Both the position numbers and the translations under genes were made by a program. Below the pieces are notes generated by a model. That model made no database searches. It was not told the origin of the DNA and saw only the letters and a list, made by a program, of their open reading frames with translations. From Roseisolibacter agri (GTDB lineage: Bacteria; Gemmatimonadota; Gemmatimonadetes; Gemmatimonadales; Gemmatimonadaceae), in NCBI RefSeq assembly GCF_030159095.1, contig NZ_BRXS01000002.1:310001-374000 (forward strand): a stretch of DNA of 64,000 bases. Direction: 5' to 3'. Of the stretch, positions 8,521-15,915 are shown in pieces (position 1 is the first letter of the stretch; the number at the start of each line of letters is the position of its first letter).

Positions 8521-9792
8521 CTACCTCGCCTTCGCGAGCAGCAGCGTGATGGGCAGGGTGTCGGCCGGCGAGATGGCCACCGGCAGCTCACGCGTACGAT
8601 AGCCGGCGCGCACGAGGCGCACGGTGCCACCGCCGTCGGGGAGCAGGGCGAGCGTGGCGGTGCCGGTCTCGGTGGTGGTGGTGCGGGCGCCGCTCTTCAC
8701 GTCGACGACGTCCACGCCCGCCACCGGCGCCCCGCTCTCCTCGTCGTACACCCCGATCAGCCGAAGGCGGTACGCGGGGAGCCGCTCGACCGCCGGCGCG
8801 GCCGGCGCGGCCGGCGCGGCCGGCGCGGCCGGCGTGATGGGCGTGACGGGCGTGACGGCGACGGACATGGGCGGCCGCGCGCCCGGCGGCGGGGCCACGA
8901 TCTCGTCGTCGGGCACGGCCTCCTCGGTCCCGGCGAGCGCGATGCGCGCGAGGGCCGAGTCGGCGTCGACGACGAAGGAGCCGATGCCGGCGCGGAAGGC
9001 GACGCCGGGCTTCAGCACGACGAAGATCGCGCTCTCGCTGCGCGCGCGCTGCATCGCCAGGTCGGCGCAGTCGTTGGCGGTCATCTGCGCGACGTGCTCG
9101 GGCTTGATGCTCCGCAGCATCGTCTGCAGGTCGAGCGGGATCGCGCGGCGCCCGGTCGGGCGGAGGTGCGGCGTGGCGCGCTGCGCGCGGCGTCCCATGC
9201 GCGCCTCGACGAGCAGCGCCGGGTCGACGGCGACCATCCGCTGCCGCACGCCGTTGACCCAGAGGTTCTGCGCGGGCGGGCACGAGTTGCCGAGCCCGAA
9301 GATCATGTCGGGGCGCAGCGCGGTAACGATGTCGAGCGCGTCGATCACGCCGCGCCGGCTGCTCGTGATCGCGTCGGCGTCAATGGTCATCTTCCGCCGG
9401 CGGATGCTCTCGCGCTCCGTGACGGTGACCGCGGACAGCGTCTGCGCCAGCGGGTGCAGCGTGACGGCGACGGTGAGCGTGTCGCGCCCGGTCCAGGCGA
9501 CGAAGCGGTCGGCGCGCTGGTGCCCGATCTTCCGCACGACGAGCTGCACGGGCCCCGCGGGGAGGCGGGCGGTGAGCGTGCGGCGCCCGGCGGGGTCGGT
9601 GGTCCCGGCGACGACGACCTCGTTCACGCCGCGGACGAGCGACACGCTGGCGTCGGGGATGGGCGCCCCTGCGCTGTCGACGACCTGGATGCGCACCACG
9701 CCCGCCGTCGGCGGCTGCGCGGGCAGGGCCGTCGCCGCGCAGGCCAGCGCCACGGCGGCGGCGGACGGGAGAGCTCGGAGGGGGAGGCGCAT
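8521..9792 (-). CDS. Secreted carboxypeptidase-regulatory-like/plug-like protein
   Basis: 423 residues with signal peptide (ALACAATALPAQ). Residues about 30-115 form a carboxypeptidase-regulatory-like beta-sandwich (VVRIQVVDSAGAPIPDASVS). Residues about 118-275 resemble the plug of TonB-dependent receptors (LSAVTVTERE..., LWVNGVRQR, FVVLKPGV), but no beta-barrel follows. A second regulatory-like sandwich occupies about 340-423. A 9-bp tandem repeat encodes PAAPAAPAAPAAP at the linker (about 8,796-8,830) and should vary in length between strains. This architecture recurs in Gemmatimonadota as secreted proteins of unknown function. It lies 31 bp upstream of the S9 peptidase on the same strand, so the two may be co-transcribed. 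Confidence 0.75.
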   Translation of the reverse strand: MRLPLRALPSAAAVALACAATALPAQPPTAGVVRIQVVDSAGAPIPDASVSLVRGVNEVVVAGTTDPAGRRTLTARLPAGPVQLVVRKIGHQRADRFVAWTGRDTLTVAVTLHPLAQTLSAVTVTERESIRRRKMTIDADAITSSRRGVIDALDIVTALRPDMIFGLGNSCPPAQNLWVNGVRQRMVAVDPALLVEARMGRRAQRATPHLRPTGRRAIPLDLQTMLRSIKPEHVAQMTANDCADLAMQRARSESAIFVVLKPGVAFRAGIGSFVVDADSALARIALAGTEEAVPDDEIVAPPPGARPPMSVAVTPVTPITPAAPAAPAAPAAPAVERLPAYRLRLIGVYDEESGAPVAGVDVVDVKSGARTTTTETGTATLALLPDGGGTVRLVRAGYRTRELPVAISPADTLPITLLLAKAR

Positions 9793-9892
9793 GGCGCCAA
9801 GGTACGGCCGTGCGGGGCGTTCCGCCTCAGGAGATCCGTTCTGGCTGCGGGCTGCGTGGGCCAATCCCTTCGCGCCGGACCCGTTTCCTGTT

Positions 9893-10018
9893 GGAGAGGA
9901 TGCGGATGCTTCGGATCCGAACGGATCACACGGATCGCTCCGTGTGGCGCATGGGACGTCGCCGCCACGCGGGACGATCCGCAGCATCCGCCATGATCCG
10001 GAGCATCCGCATCCCTCC
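9893..10018. repeat. Long intergenic palindrome, type A
   Basis: About 126 bp. Left arm GAGGATGCGGATGCTTCGGA, then GGAT words, then the core GTGTGGCGCATGGGACGTCG, mirrored to GATCCGGAGCATCCGCATCC. The core is in the opposite orientation to the copies at 5984 and 13248. It lies upstream of the regulatory-like gene start (9792) in a 463-bp stretch without genes that also holds the type C copy at 10070. Confidence 0.9.
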
Positions 10019-10069
10019 CAAAGGCCAGAGGGCTCGGGCGCGCCGGACCCTGAACGGCGAACGGCATTA

Positions 10070-10188
10070 GACAGGATTGGACGGATTGAACGGACAAGAG
10101 CGGATTACGCTCCGCGTGGCGGTGCGGTGCCGTGCGCCGCGAGGAGCGTAATCCGCTCTTGTCCGTCTAATCCGTCTGAATCCTGTCC
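10070..10188. repeat. Long intergenic palindrome, type C
   Basis: About 119 bp. The left arm is GACAGGATTGGACGGATTGA followed by ACGGACAAGAGCGGATTACG; the right arm is its complement, ending TCCGTCTGAATCCTGTC. The centre is GTGGCGGTGCGGTGCCGTGC. The left flank reads GAACGGCGAACGGCAT, shared with the type C copy at 35320 and the type B copy at 55086. It lies 67 bp downstream of the FAD dehydrogenase stop. Confidence 0.9.
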
Positions 10189-10255
10189 ATGCTGTTCGGG
10201 TCCGGCGTGGTAATGCGTCCCGGGTTCGAGATCCGCCGCCCGCAGTCCGCAGCCG

Positions 10256-11905
10256 TCAGCTCGCTGCCGCTCGCCCCGCCACGCGCCCCGAGTACAGGCA
10301 CCCGCCCAGGAAGGTGCCTTCGAGGGCGCGGTAGCCGTGCATGCCGCCGCCGCCGAAGCCGGCCGCCTCGCCCGCCGCGTAGAGGCCGGGAATCGGTTGT
10401 CCGTCCGCGCTCAGCGCGCGCCCCGACAGGTCGGTCGCGATGCCGCCGAGCGACTTGCGGGTGAGGATCGAGAGCCGGACGGCGATGAGCGGGCCCGCCT
10501 TCGGGTCGAGGAGGCGGTGCGGCTTGGCGGTGCGGATCAGGCGGTCGCCGCGGTAGGTGCGGGCGCGGTGGATCGCGTGGAGCTGGGCGTCCTTGCCGAA
10601 CGGGTTGTCGTACTCGCGGTCGCGGGCGAGCACCTCGCGCTCCACCCGTGCCGGGTCGAGGAGCGGGGGGCCGCCGACGAGCGCGTTCATCCCGCGGACC
10701 AGGTCGGGGAGCGTCCGCTCGACGACGAAGTCGGCGCCCCGCTGCTTGAACGCCTCGACCGGGGGCGGGGCGCCGGGGAGGACGCGCTGCAGGACCTTCC
10801 GCACGCTGCGCCCCGTGAGGTCGGGGTTCTGCTCGGAGCCCGAGAGCGCGAACTCCTTCTCGATGATGCGCTGCGTGAGGATGAACCAGCTGTGGTCGTG
10901 CCCGGTCGTCCGCAGGTGCGCGAGCGTCCCCAGCGTGTCGAAGCCGGGGAAGAGCGGCGCCGGGAGCCGCCTGCCGAGCGCGTCCAGCCAGAGCGAGGAG
11001 GGCCCGGGGAGGATGCGGATCCCGTGGAGCGGCCAGATCGGGGCCCAGTTGTCGAGGCCCTCGGTGTAGTGCCACATCCGGTCGCCGTTGATCAGGTGCG
11101 CGCCGGCGCGCTCGCTGATCGCGAGCATGCGGCCGTCGACGTGGGCGGGGACACCCGAGAGCATCCGGGCCGGCGGGGTGCCCAGGCGCGACGGCCAGGC
11201 GGCGCGCACGAGGTCGTGGTTCCCGCCGATCCCGCCGGAGGTGACGATCACCGCGGGCGCGCGGAGCGCGAAGTCGCCCACGACCTCGCGGGAGCTGGAG
11301 ACGCCACGCGCGGCGTCGCTGGGCGCCAGCACCGCGCCAGACACGCCGTCGACCGCGCCATTGGTCGTCGAGAGCGCGTCGACGCGGTGCCGGAAGCGGA
11401 AGGTCAGCCGCCCCGCGCGCTCCGCCTCGCGGGCCCGCCGGAGGAACGGCTCGAGCACGCCCGGCCCCGTCCCCCAGACCACGTGGAAGCGCGGCACCGA
11501 GTTGCCGGGGCCCGTGGCGAGGTAGCCGCCGCGCTCCGCCCACCCGACGATCGGGAAGAAACGCACACCCATGGTGTGAAGCCAGGCGCGCTTCTCCCCG
11601 GCCGCGAAGTCGACGTAGGCCTCCGCCCACCGCCGCGGCCAGGAGTCCTCCGGCCGGTCGAAGCCGGCGGTCCCCATCCAGTCCTGCAGGGCGAGCTCGC
11701 GCGAGTCGCGGACGCCCATCCGCCGCTGCTCGGGCGAGTCGACGAGGAAGAGGCCCCCGAACGACCAGAAGGCCTGCCCGCCCAGCGATGCCTCGGGCTC
11801 CTGGTCGAGGACGATCACGCGTCGCCCCCGGTCGGCCAGCTCGGTGGCGGCGACGAGGCCCGCGAGCCCCGCGCCGACGACGATCGCGTCCGCGTCGTGC
11901 GTCAT
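10256..11905 (-). CDS. FAD-binding dehydrogenase (3-ketosteroid dehydrogenase/fumarate reductase-like)
   Basis: 549 residues. An N-terminal Rossmann dinucleotide fold IVVGAGLAGLVAATELADRG binds FAD. The C-terminal segment GLYAAGEAAGFGGGGMHGYR closes the FAD site as in the flavoprotein succinate/3-ketosteroid dehydrogenase family. Length and the SFGGLFLVDSPEQRRMG region fit the group usually named putative FAD-binding dehydrogenase. Substrate unknown; a steroid-like or other alpha,beta-desaturation is possible. Its ATG overlaps the TGA of the TetR gene (ATGA, 11902-11905), so the two are translated as a coupled pair and the regulator probably controls this enzyme. Confidence 0.85.
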   Translation of the reverse strand: MTHDADAIVVGAGLAGLVAATELADRGRRVIVLDQEPEASLGGQAFWSFGGLFLVDSPEQRRMGVRDSRELALQDWMGTAGFDRPEDSWPRRWAEAYVDFAAGEKRAWLHTMGVRFFPIVGWAERGGYLATGPGNSVPRFHVVWGTGPGVLEPFLRRAREAERAGRLTFRFRHRVDALSTTNGAVDGVSGAVLAPSDAARGVSSSREVVGDFALRAPAVIVTSGGIGGNHDLVRAAWPSRLGTPPARMLSGVPAHVDGRMLAISERAGAHLINGDRMWHYTEGLDNWAPIWPLHGIRILPGPSSLWLDALGRRLPAPLFPGFDTLGTLAHLRTTGHDHSWFILTQRIIEKEFALSGSEQNPDLTGRSVRKVLQRVLPGAPPPVEAFKQRGADFVVERTLPDLVRGMNALVGGPPLLDPARVEREVLARDREYDNPFGKDAQLHAIHRARTYRGDRLIRTAKPHRLLDPKAGPLIAVRLSILTRKSLGGIATDLSGRALSADGQPIPGLYAAGEAAGFGGGGMHGYRALEGTFLGGCLYSGRVAGRAAAS

Positions 11906-12504
11906 CGATCCGTGGAAGGGAGAAGGTGCGGCGCCAGCACCGCGTCGACGGCGGCGCGGATGAAGACGTCGGCGGGCTCCCGCTGGTCGAAGGCCCAGGT
12001 GAGGAGGGCGCCGTTCAGGGTGATCTCGACCGTGCGGGCGAGCGTCGCGAGGTCGGTCGCGGGGGCGAGCTCCCCGTCCGCGACCGCGTCGGCCAGGAGG
12101 TCGGCGATCGCGGCGCGCGTCGCCCCCGCCTGCGCGGTGAGGTGCGTCCGGAAGTCCGGGTCCGCCAGGTCGATCTGGAGGTAGGCGAGGTTCCGGGCGA
12201 GGGCGGCGGGCGACCGGGCGAGGTGCGCCATGCATGCCGCGTAGGCGCGCACCGTGGCGAGCGGCGATCCGTGCTCCGCGCGCAGCCCCCGGATGAAGTC
12301 GCCGGTACCGTCCGCGGCGCGCCGGGCCAGCGCGAGGAGCAGGTCCCGCTTCGACCCGAACCGCTGCGCCAGCGCCCCCGCGGTGACTCCCGCTTCCTGG
12401 GCGATCCGCGCCAGCGTCAGCTCGCCGGGACCGAGCCGAGTCATGGCGCGGTGGGCGGCGGCGAAGACGTCGTCGTCGGTGACCTTGCGGGGGCGGGGGG
12501 ACAC
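11902..12504 (-). CDS. TetR/AcrR family transcriptional regulator
   Basis: 200 residues. N-terminal TetR helix-turn-helix at about residues 10-60 (LTLARIAQEAGVTAGALAQR followed by FGSKRDLLLAL), then an all-helical ligand-binding domain. First gene of a two-gene unit with the FAD dehydrogenase (4-bp overlap). Members usually repress their own operon and respond to small hydrophobic ligands. A pair of direct repeats 28-70 bp upstream of its start is a candidate operator. The divergent neighbour is a DHFR-fold reductase that may share the control region. Confidence 0.9.
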   Translation of the reverse strand: MSPRPRKVTDDDVFAAAHRAMTRLGPGELTLARIAQEAGVTAGALAQRFGSKRDLLLALARRAADGTGDFIRGLRAEHGSPLATVRAYAACMAHLARSPAALARNLAYLQIDLADPDFRTHLTAQAGATRAAIADLLADAVADGELAPATDLATLARTVEITLNGALLTWAFDQREPADVFIRAAVDAVLAPHLLPSTDR

Positions 12505-12532
12505 GCGCGAACTCGGAGGTGGGGGGCTTGAC

Positions 12533-12574
12533 GGTTTCTAAATGGCGTCGCAGTTTCGTGGCCCGGTTTCTAAA
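12533..12574. promoter_or_regulatory. Candidate operator: two GGTTTCTAAA direct repeats
   Basis: Identical 10-mers GGTTTCTAAA at 12533-12542 and 12565-12574, 32 bp apart start to start (three helical turns), in the 143-bp divergent gap between the TetR gene and the DHFR-fold gene. The A/T content stands out against the GC-rich surroundings. Position suggests binding by the adjacent TetR protein; no binding data. Confidence 0.45.
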
Positions 12575-12647
12575 CGCCACGCCAGCTTGGCCAACCTACG
12601 TGGCGTGCCCCCGCTCGGCGAGCATCTCCCAGATGGAGGAAGTCCCC

Positions 12648-13190
12648 GTGCGCACCGTGACGTATGGCGCCGCCTGCAGCCTGGACGGCTACATCACCGC
12701 CGCCGATGGCGGGATCGACTGGCTCCACTTCAGCAAGGAAGCGCAGGCCGCGATGGGCGCGTACTGGAAGACCGTCGACACCATCCTGATGGGCCGGCGG
12801 ACGTGGGAGTTCGCGGCGTCGCAGGGGGCGGGCGGTGGCATGAAGGAGGCGGGCGGGATGACGACCTACGTCTTCTCACGCACGCTCCCGTCGATCGACT
12901 GGCCGGGAGTGCGCCTCGTCTCGTCGGATGCTGGCGCCTTCGTGCGCGAGCTCAAGGCGCAGCCCGGCCGCGGGATCTGCGTCATGGGCGGCGGGGAGCT
13001 GGGCACCGCGCTGCTCGCGGCCGGCGTCGTCGACGAGGTCGGGCTGAACATCCACCCGGTGCTGCTGGGATCGGGGACGCCGCTCTTCCGCGACCCGGGG
13101 CACCGCGTCGCCCTCGAGCTGCGCGAGAACCGGACGATCGACGGGGGGTGCGTGCTGGCGACCTACCGCGTGCGGAACGCAGGAGCCTGA
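12648..13190 (+). CDS. Dihydrofolate reductase-fold family protein (RibD C-terminal domain)
   Basis: 180 residues from a GTG start; GGAGGA lies 8 bases upstream (12635-12640), so the longer ATG-initiated frame from 12519 is rejected. The opening VTYGAACSLDGYITAADGGI, the central TILMGRRTWEF and the late ICVMGGGELGTALL / DEVGLNIHPVLLGSGTPLF motifs are typical of the YyaP/YwjB branch of the RibD C-terminal/DHFR fold, which binds NADPH. True dihydrofolate reductase activity is not expected; substrates in this branch are mostly unknown. It faces away from the TetR operon and may be co-regulated through the shared gap. Confidence 0.88.
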   Translation: MRTVTYGAACSLDGYITAADGGIDWLHFSKEAQAAMGAYWKTVDTILMGRRTWEFAASQGAGGGMKEAGGMTTYVFSRTLPSIDWPGVRLVSSDAGAFVRELKAQPGRGICVMGGGELGTALLAAGVVDEVGLNIHPVLLGSGTPLFRDPGHRVALELRENRTIDGGCVLATYRVRNAGA

Positions 13191-13247
13191 GGGCTGCGTG
13201 CTGCGTGTACGGCCGCCCGAGACGCCTCGATGCGCCGGACCTGTCGG

Positions 13248-13384
13248 CCATTGGGGAGGATACGGATGCTCCGGATCTGAACGGATCATGCGGATCGCTC
13301 CGCGTGGCGGCGACGTCCCATGCGCCACACGGAGCGATCCGCAGCATCCGTCTTCATCCGGAGGATCCGTATCCCCCCAAATGG
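13248..13384. repeat. Long intergenic palindrome, type A
   Basis: About 137 bp, with ends pairing as CCATTGGGGAGGATACGGAT and its near-complement ending CCCCCCAAATGG. Core GTGGCGGCGACGTCCCATGC. The 55 bp before it (13192-13247) carry the flank GGGCTGCGTGCTGCGTGTAC...GCGCCGGACCTG; this flank occurs in inverse orientation after the half element at 42940. Lies between two plus-strand genes. Confidence 0.92.
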
Positions 13385-13447
13385 CACCGGAGACCGGCGC
13401 GACGGTGCCGGCCACGCATCCCGCAGCACGCAGCGTAGTTTCGAGTG

Positions 13448-14215
13448 ATGTGCGGCCGCTTCGGTCTGACCGCCCCGCGCCACCTCGCGGAGGGGGGCCT
13501 CCTCGACGCCCTGCGCCTCGACGAGGTGGGGCCCGCGGTGCCCGCGACGCTCGCGCCCCGCTACAACGTCGCCCCGTCGACCGACGTGCTGGTGGCGCTC
13601 GCCCACCGGCGTGACGGGATGGTGCGTCGGCGGCTCGACCTGGCGCGCTGGGGGCTGATCCCCGGTGACGCCCCCGACGCTCGGATCGGCGCTCGGCTGT
13701 GCAACGCGCGCGGCGAGCGTGTCGCGCGGACGCCCGCCTTCGCGAGCGCCTGGCGACGCGGACGGCGCTGCCTGATCCTCGCGGACCTGTTCTACGAGTG
13801 GCAGCACACCAGCGACGGACGCGCGCCAGCATCGGCGTCGAAGGGTGGACGGAGCGCGCGCGTCCCCTGGGCGTTCGCGATGGCCGACGACGCGCCCTTC
13901 GCGCTGGGCGGACTGTGGGAGAGCTGGCGCGATCCCGCCGATCCGACGGCGCCGCCGCTCGTCAGCTGCACGGTGCTCACGACCGCGCCCAATCCGCTGG
14001 TCGCGGAGGTGCACGACCGGATGCCCGTGATCATCCCCGCGTCGGCGTACGACGCGTGGCTGTCGCGCGAGACGCCGCTGGCCGACGCGCAGGCGCTGGT
14101 GGCGCCTTACCCCGCGATGCTGATGCGGCGCTGGCGCGTCTCGTCGCGCGTGAACGACCCGCGCCACGACGACCCCGGCGTCGTCGCTCCGCTCCTGGAA
14201 GACCGTCCCGCCTGA
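13448..14215 (+). CDS. SOS response-associated peptidase (SRAP/HMCES/YedK family)
   Basis: 255 residues. The start must be ATG 13448 (not the GTG just upstream), because the catalytic Cys has to be residue 2: MCGRF. Other active-site positions are present: N40 in RYNVAPS, E117 in LFYEWQ and H189 in VHDRMPVII. The family forms a covalent thiazolidine crosslink with abasic sites in single-stranded DNA, protecting them during replication. About 23 residues (GRAPASASKGGRSARVP region, 124-140) are inserted relative to the compact YedK core. No recA/lexA/dinB partner is adjacent. Confidence 0.93.
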   Translation: MCGRFGLTAPRHLAEGGLLDALRLDEVGPAVPATLAPRYNVAPSTDVLVALAHRRDGMVRRRLDLARWGLIPGDAPDARIGARLCNARGERVARTPAFASAWRRGRRCLILADLFYEWQHTSDGRAPASASKGGRSARVPWAFAMADDAPFALGGLWESWRDPADPTAPPLVSCTVLTTAPNPLVAEVHDRMPVIIPASAYDAWLSRETPLADAQALVAPYPAMLMRRWRVSSRVNDPRHDDPGVVAPLLEDRPA

Positions 14216-14249
14216 TTCCCCGCGCGGCACGAGGGGTGCCCATAGCGGC

Positions 14250-14470
14250 AGCGTCGAGCGGCGAGCGCCGAGCGTCGAGCCGGCTCCACGGGGCGAGCCG
14301 GGCGCGGGGCGCCTCAGAGGCGAGGGACCCATGGGCGATCGAGGAGCGTCGAGCATCGGGAGAGCGTCGAGCGGCGAGCGGCGAGCGTCGAGTCGATCCC
14401 TCACGCGGCCCGAGTCCCCCACCCTGAAAGCAGCTGCTCGACCCTCGATGCTCGACGCTCGACGCTCGGG
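14250..14470. repeat. GCGTCGAGC/GCGAGCG degenerate repeat with inverted halves
   Basis: Runs of 7-9 bp words (GCGTCGAGC, GGCGAGC) from 14250 to about 14396 are answered by their complement CTCGATGCTCGACGCTCGAC at 14443-14462. The whole is an imperfect palindrome of repeats between the SRAP and M23 genes. Its right arm encodes the first residues (MLDARRS) of the M23 protein. The same words form the tandem array at 60126-60205. Confidence 0.75.
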
Positions 14471-15314
14471 TCGTGCGCTCACCAGCGTACTCGGCCTCCT
14501 CGTCGCGCTGGCGGCGCTCGTCGTCCTGGTGGTCGTCGTCGGCACGCGGAGCGGGTGGATCGAGGTAGAGCGCGGCAGCGGGGTGGTCGCCAGTGCCGCC
14601 GGCGAGGTGGGCGCCGCGACCCACGCCGACTCGCTGAACGCTGGCGCGCCGGTCACCCCGCCGCTCGGCGCCCCCGCGATGGTGCCCGCGCCCGGGACGT
14701 CGGGCGACAGCGTCGGGCTCCCGTCCGTCGATCCGGCGCTCCGCGGGATGGACTCGACCGTGACCACCAGCGGCGGCTCCGCCCCGCTCGACTCCACGTC
14801 CGGGCTCGGGCTGCCCCCCGGCGCCAGCGCCGCGAGCGCCCCGCCGCCCGCCGCCACCGCGTCCGACCTCGCGACGCTGCGCGGCCGGATGATCGTCCCC
14901 GTCCGCGGCGTCGCGGCCAGCGCGCTGCACGACGACTTTGACCAGGCGCGCGGCGAGGGCACCCGCCGCCATGAGGCGCTCGACATCCTCGCCCCGCGCG
15001 GCACGCCGGTGGTCGCGGCCACCGACGGGAAGGTCATCAAGCTGTTCAACAGCGTGGCGGGGGGCCTGACGCTCTACCAGTCCGACGCCGCCAACCGGTT
15101 CGTGCTCCTCTACGGGCACCTCGACCGCTACGAGGCCGGGCTGCGCGAGGGCGCGCCGCTGAAGCAGGGGCAGGTCATCGGCTACGTCGGCAGCACGGGG
15201 AACGCGTCGGCCGAGACGCCGCACCTGCACTTCGCGGTCGCCCGGAGCGCCGATCCGGGGCGCTGGTGGGGGAGCGGGACGCCGGTGAACCCGTACCCGC
15301 TGCTCAAGCCCTGA
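14448..15314 (+). CDS. M23 (LytM-type) metallopeptidase, membrane-anchored
   Basis: 288 residues from ATG 14448, chosen because it directly precedes a single membrane helix (residues about 11-31); the longer frame upstream is repeat DNA. After a Pro/Ser/Ala-rich linker (45-140) comes the lysostaphin-like domain (about 145-285). Its zinc ligands are H175 and D179 (HEALD) and H261 of HLH (259-261), with H224 in YGHLD. The complete motif suggests an active peptidoglycan endopeptidase acting in the periplasm. The start codon lies within a repeat arm, so the N-terminus may be recently remodelled; no strong ribosome binding site is seen. Confidence 0.85.
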   Translation: MLDARRSGRALTSVLGLLVALAALVVLVVVVGTRSGWIEVERGSGVVASAAGEVGAATHADSLNAGAPVTPPLGAPAMVPAPGTSGDSVGLPSVDPALRGMDSTVTTSGGSAPLDSTSGLGLPPGASAASAPPPAATASDLATLRGRMIVPVRGVAASALHDDFDQARGEGTRRHEALDILAPRGTPVVAATDGKVIKLFNSVAGGLTLYQSDAANRFVLLYGHLDRYEAGLREGAPLKQGQVIGYVGSTGNASAETPHLHFAVARSADPGRWWGSGTPVNPYPLLKP

Positions 15315-15331
15315 CGGGAGCGGCACACGCG

Positions 15332-15391
15332 GCGGGCTGCGGACGGCGGGTTTCCTTCCCACTATGGAGGGACCCGCGGCCCGCAGCCCGC
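15332..15391. terminator. Strong GC hairpin after the M23 gene
   Basis: GCGGGCTGCGG and CGGCGGGT pair with ACCCGCGG and CCGCAGCCCGC around a short A/T-containing loop (TTCCTTCCCACTATGGAGG). Located 17 bp after the M23 stop. No T-tract, so it may be a stem-loop terminator or simply another palindromic element; its words (GCTGCGGACNGCGGG) recur beside the long palindromes. Confidence 0.5.
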
Positions 15392-15423
15392 CGGCCGTTG
15401 GTCCTGGCATCGGAGGAGGTCCC

Positions 15424-15909
15424 ATGCCTGCTCCCGTCACTCGCTCCGTTCCCCGCTCGGCCACTCGCTCGATCGGCGCGCTCCTCCTGATCGCCGCCTG
15501 CGCGCCGCCCCCGCCGCCGGTCGTCGCGCCGCCCGCCGCCGCCCACCCGCCGAGCCCCGGGGCCGCGCTCGTCGCCCTCACGGCCGCCGCCGACTCGGCC
15601 TCCCCGTGCCCGCCGGAGATGCAGGTGGCCGAGGTGCACAACCCGCTGCCGGAGCGGGCGTTCGTGAGCATCACGACGAACGTCTGGCAGGTGTTCTACC
15701 TCGACACCCCGTTCGCGCCCGACGAGGTGCGACGGGTCCGGCTGCCCGGGCGGATGCGCGCCATGCGGGCGGACGCGGCCTCAGAACCCTGGCGTGTCGC
15801 GCCGAGCGTGCGGCTGACGGCCGCGCAGCAGGTGCGCCAGGAGGCGACGACGATCCCGCGGAGCCAGCCGTCGCGGAGGATCTACGTGCGGATGGCGTGT
15901 GCGATGTGA
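15424..15909 (+). CDS. Hypothetical lipoprotein
   Basis: 161 residues from ATG 15424, preceded by GGAGGAGG. Lipobox LIAAC at about residues 22-26 after a short basic/hydrophobic leader, then a Pro/Ala-rich spacer and a small domain (about 60-135) with PEMQVAEVHNPLPERAFVSI that resembles the plug-like or beta-sandwich insert domains of Gemmatimonadota secreted proteins. No known family is recognised with confidence. It ends 6 bp from the stop of the convergent helicase gene, so the two transcripts probably overlap. Confidence 0.7.
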   Translation: MPAPVTRSVPRSATRSIGALLLIAACAPPPPPVVAPPAAAHPPSPGAALVALTAAADSASPCPPEMQVAEVHNPLPERAFVSITTNVWQVFYLDTPFAPDEVRRVRLPGRMRAMRADAASEPWRVAPSVRLTAAQQVRQEATTIPRSQPSRRIYVRMACAM

Positions 15910-15915
15910 GGCCGC

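Noticed and set aside
8796-8830. 9-bp GC repeat as a separate element
   Set aside because: In frame and encoding an Ala/Pro linker of the regulatory-like protein; treated as part of that gene.
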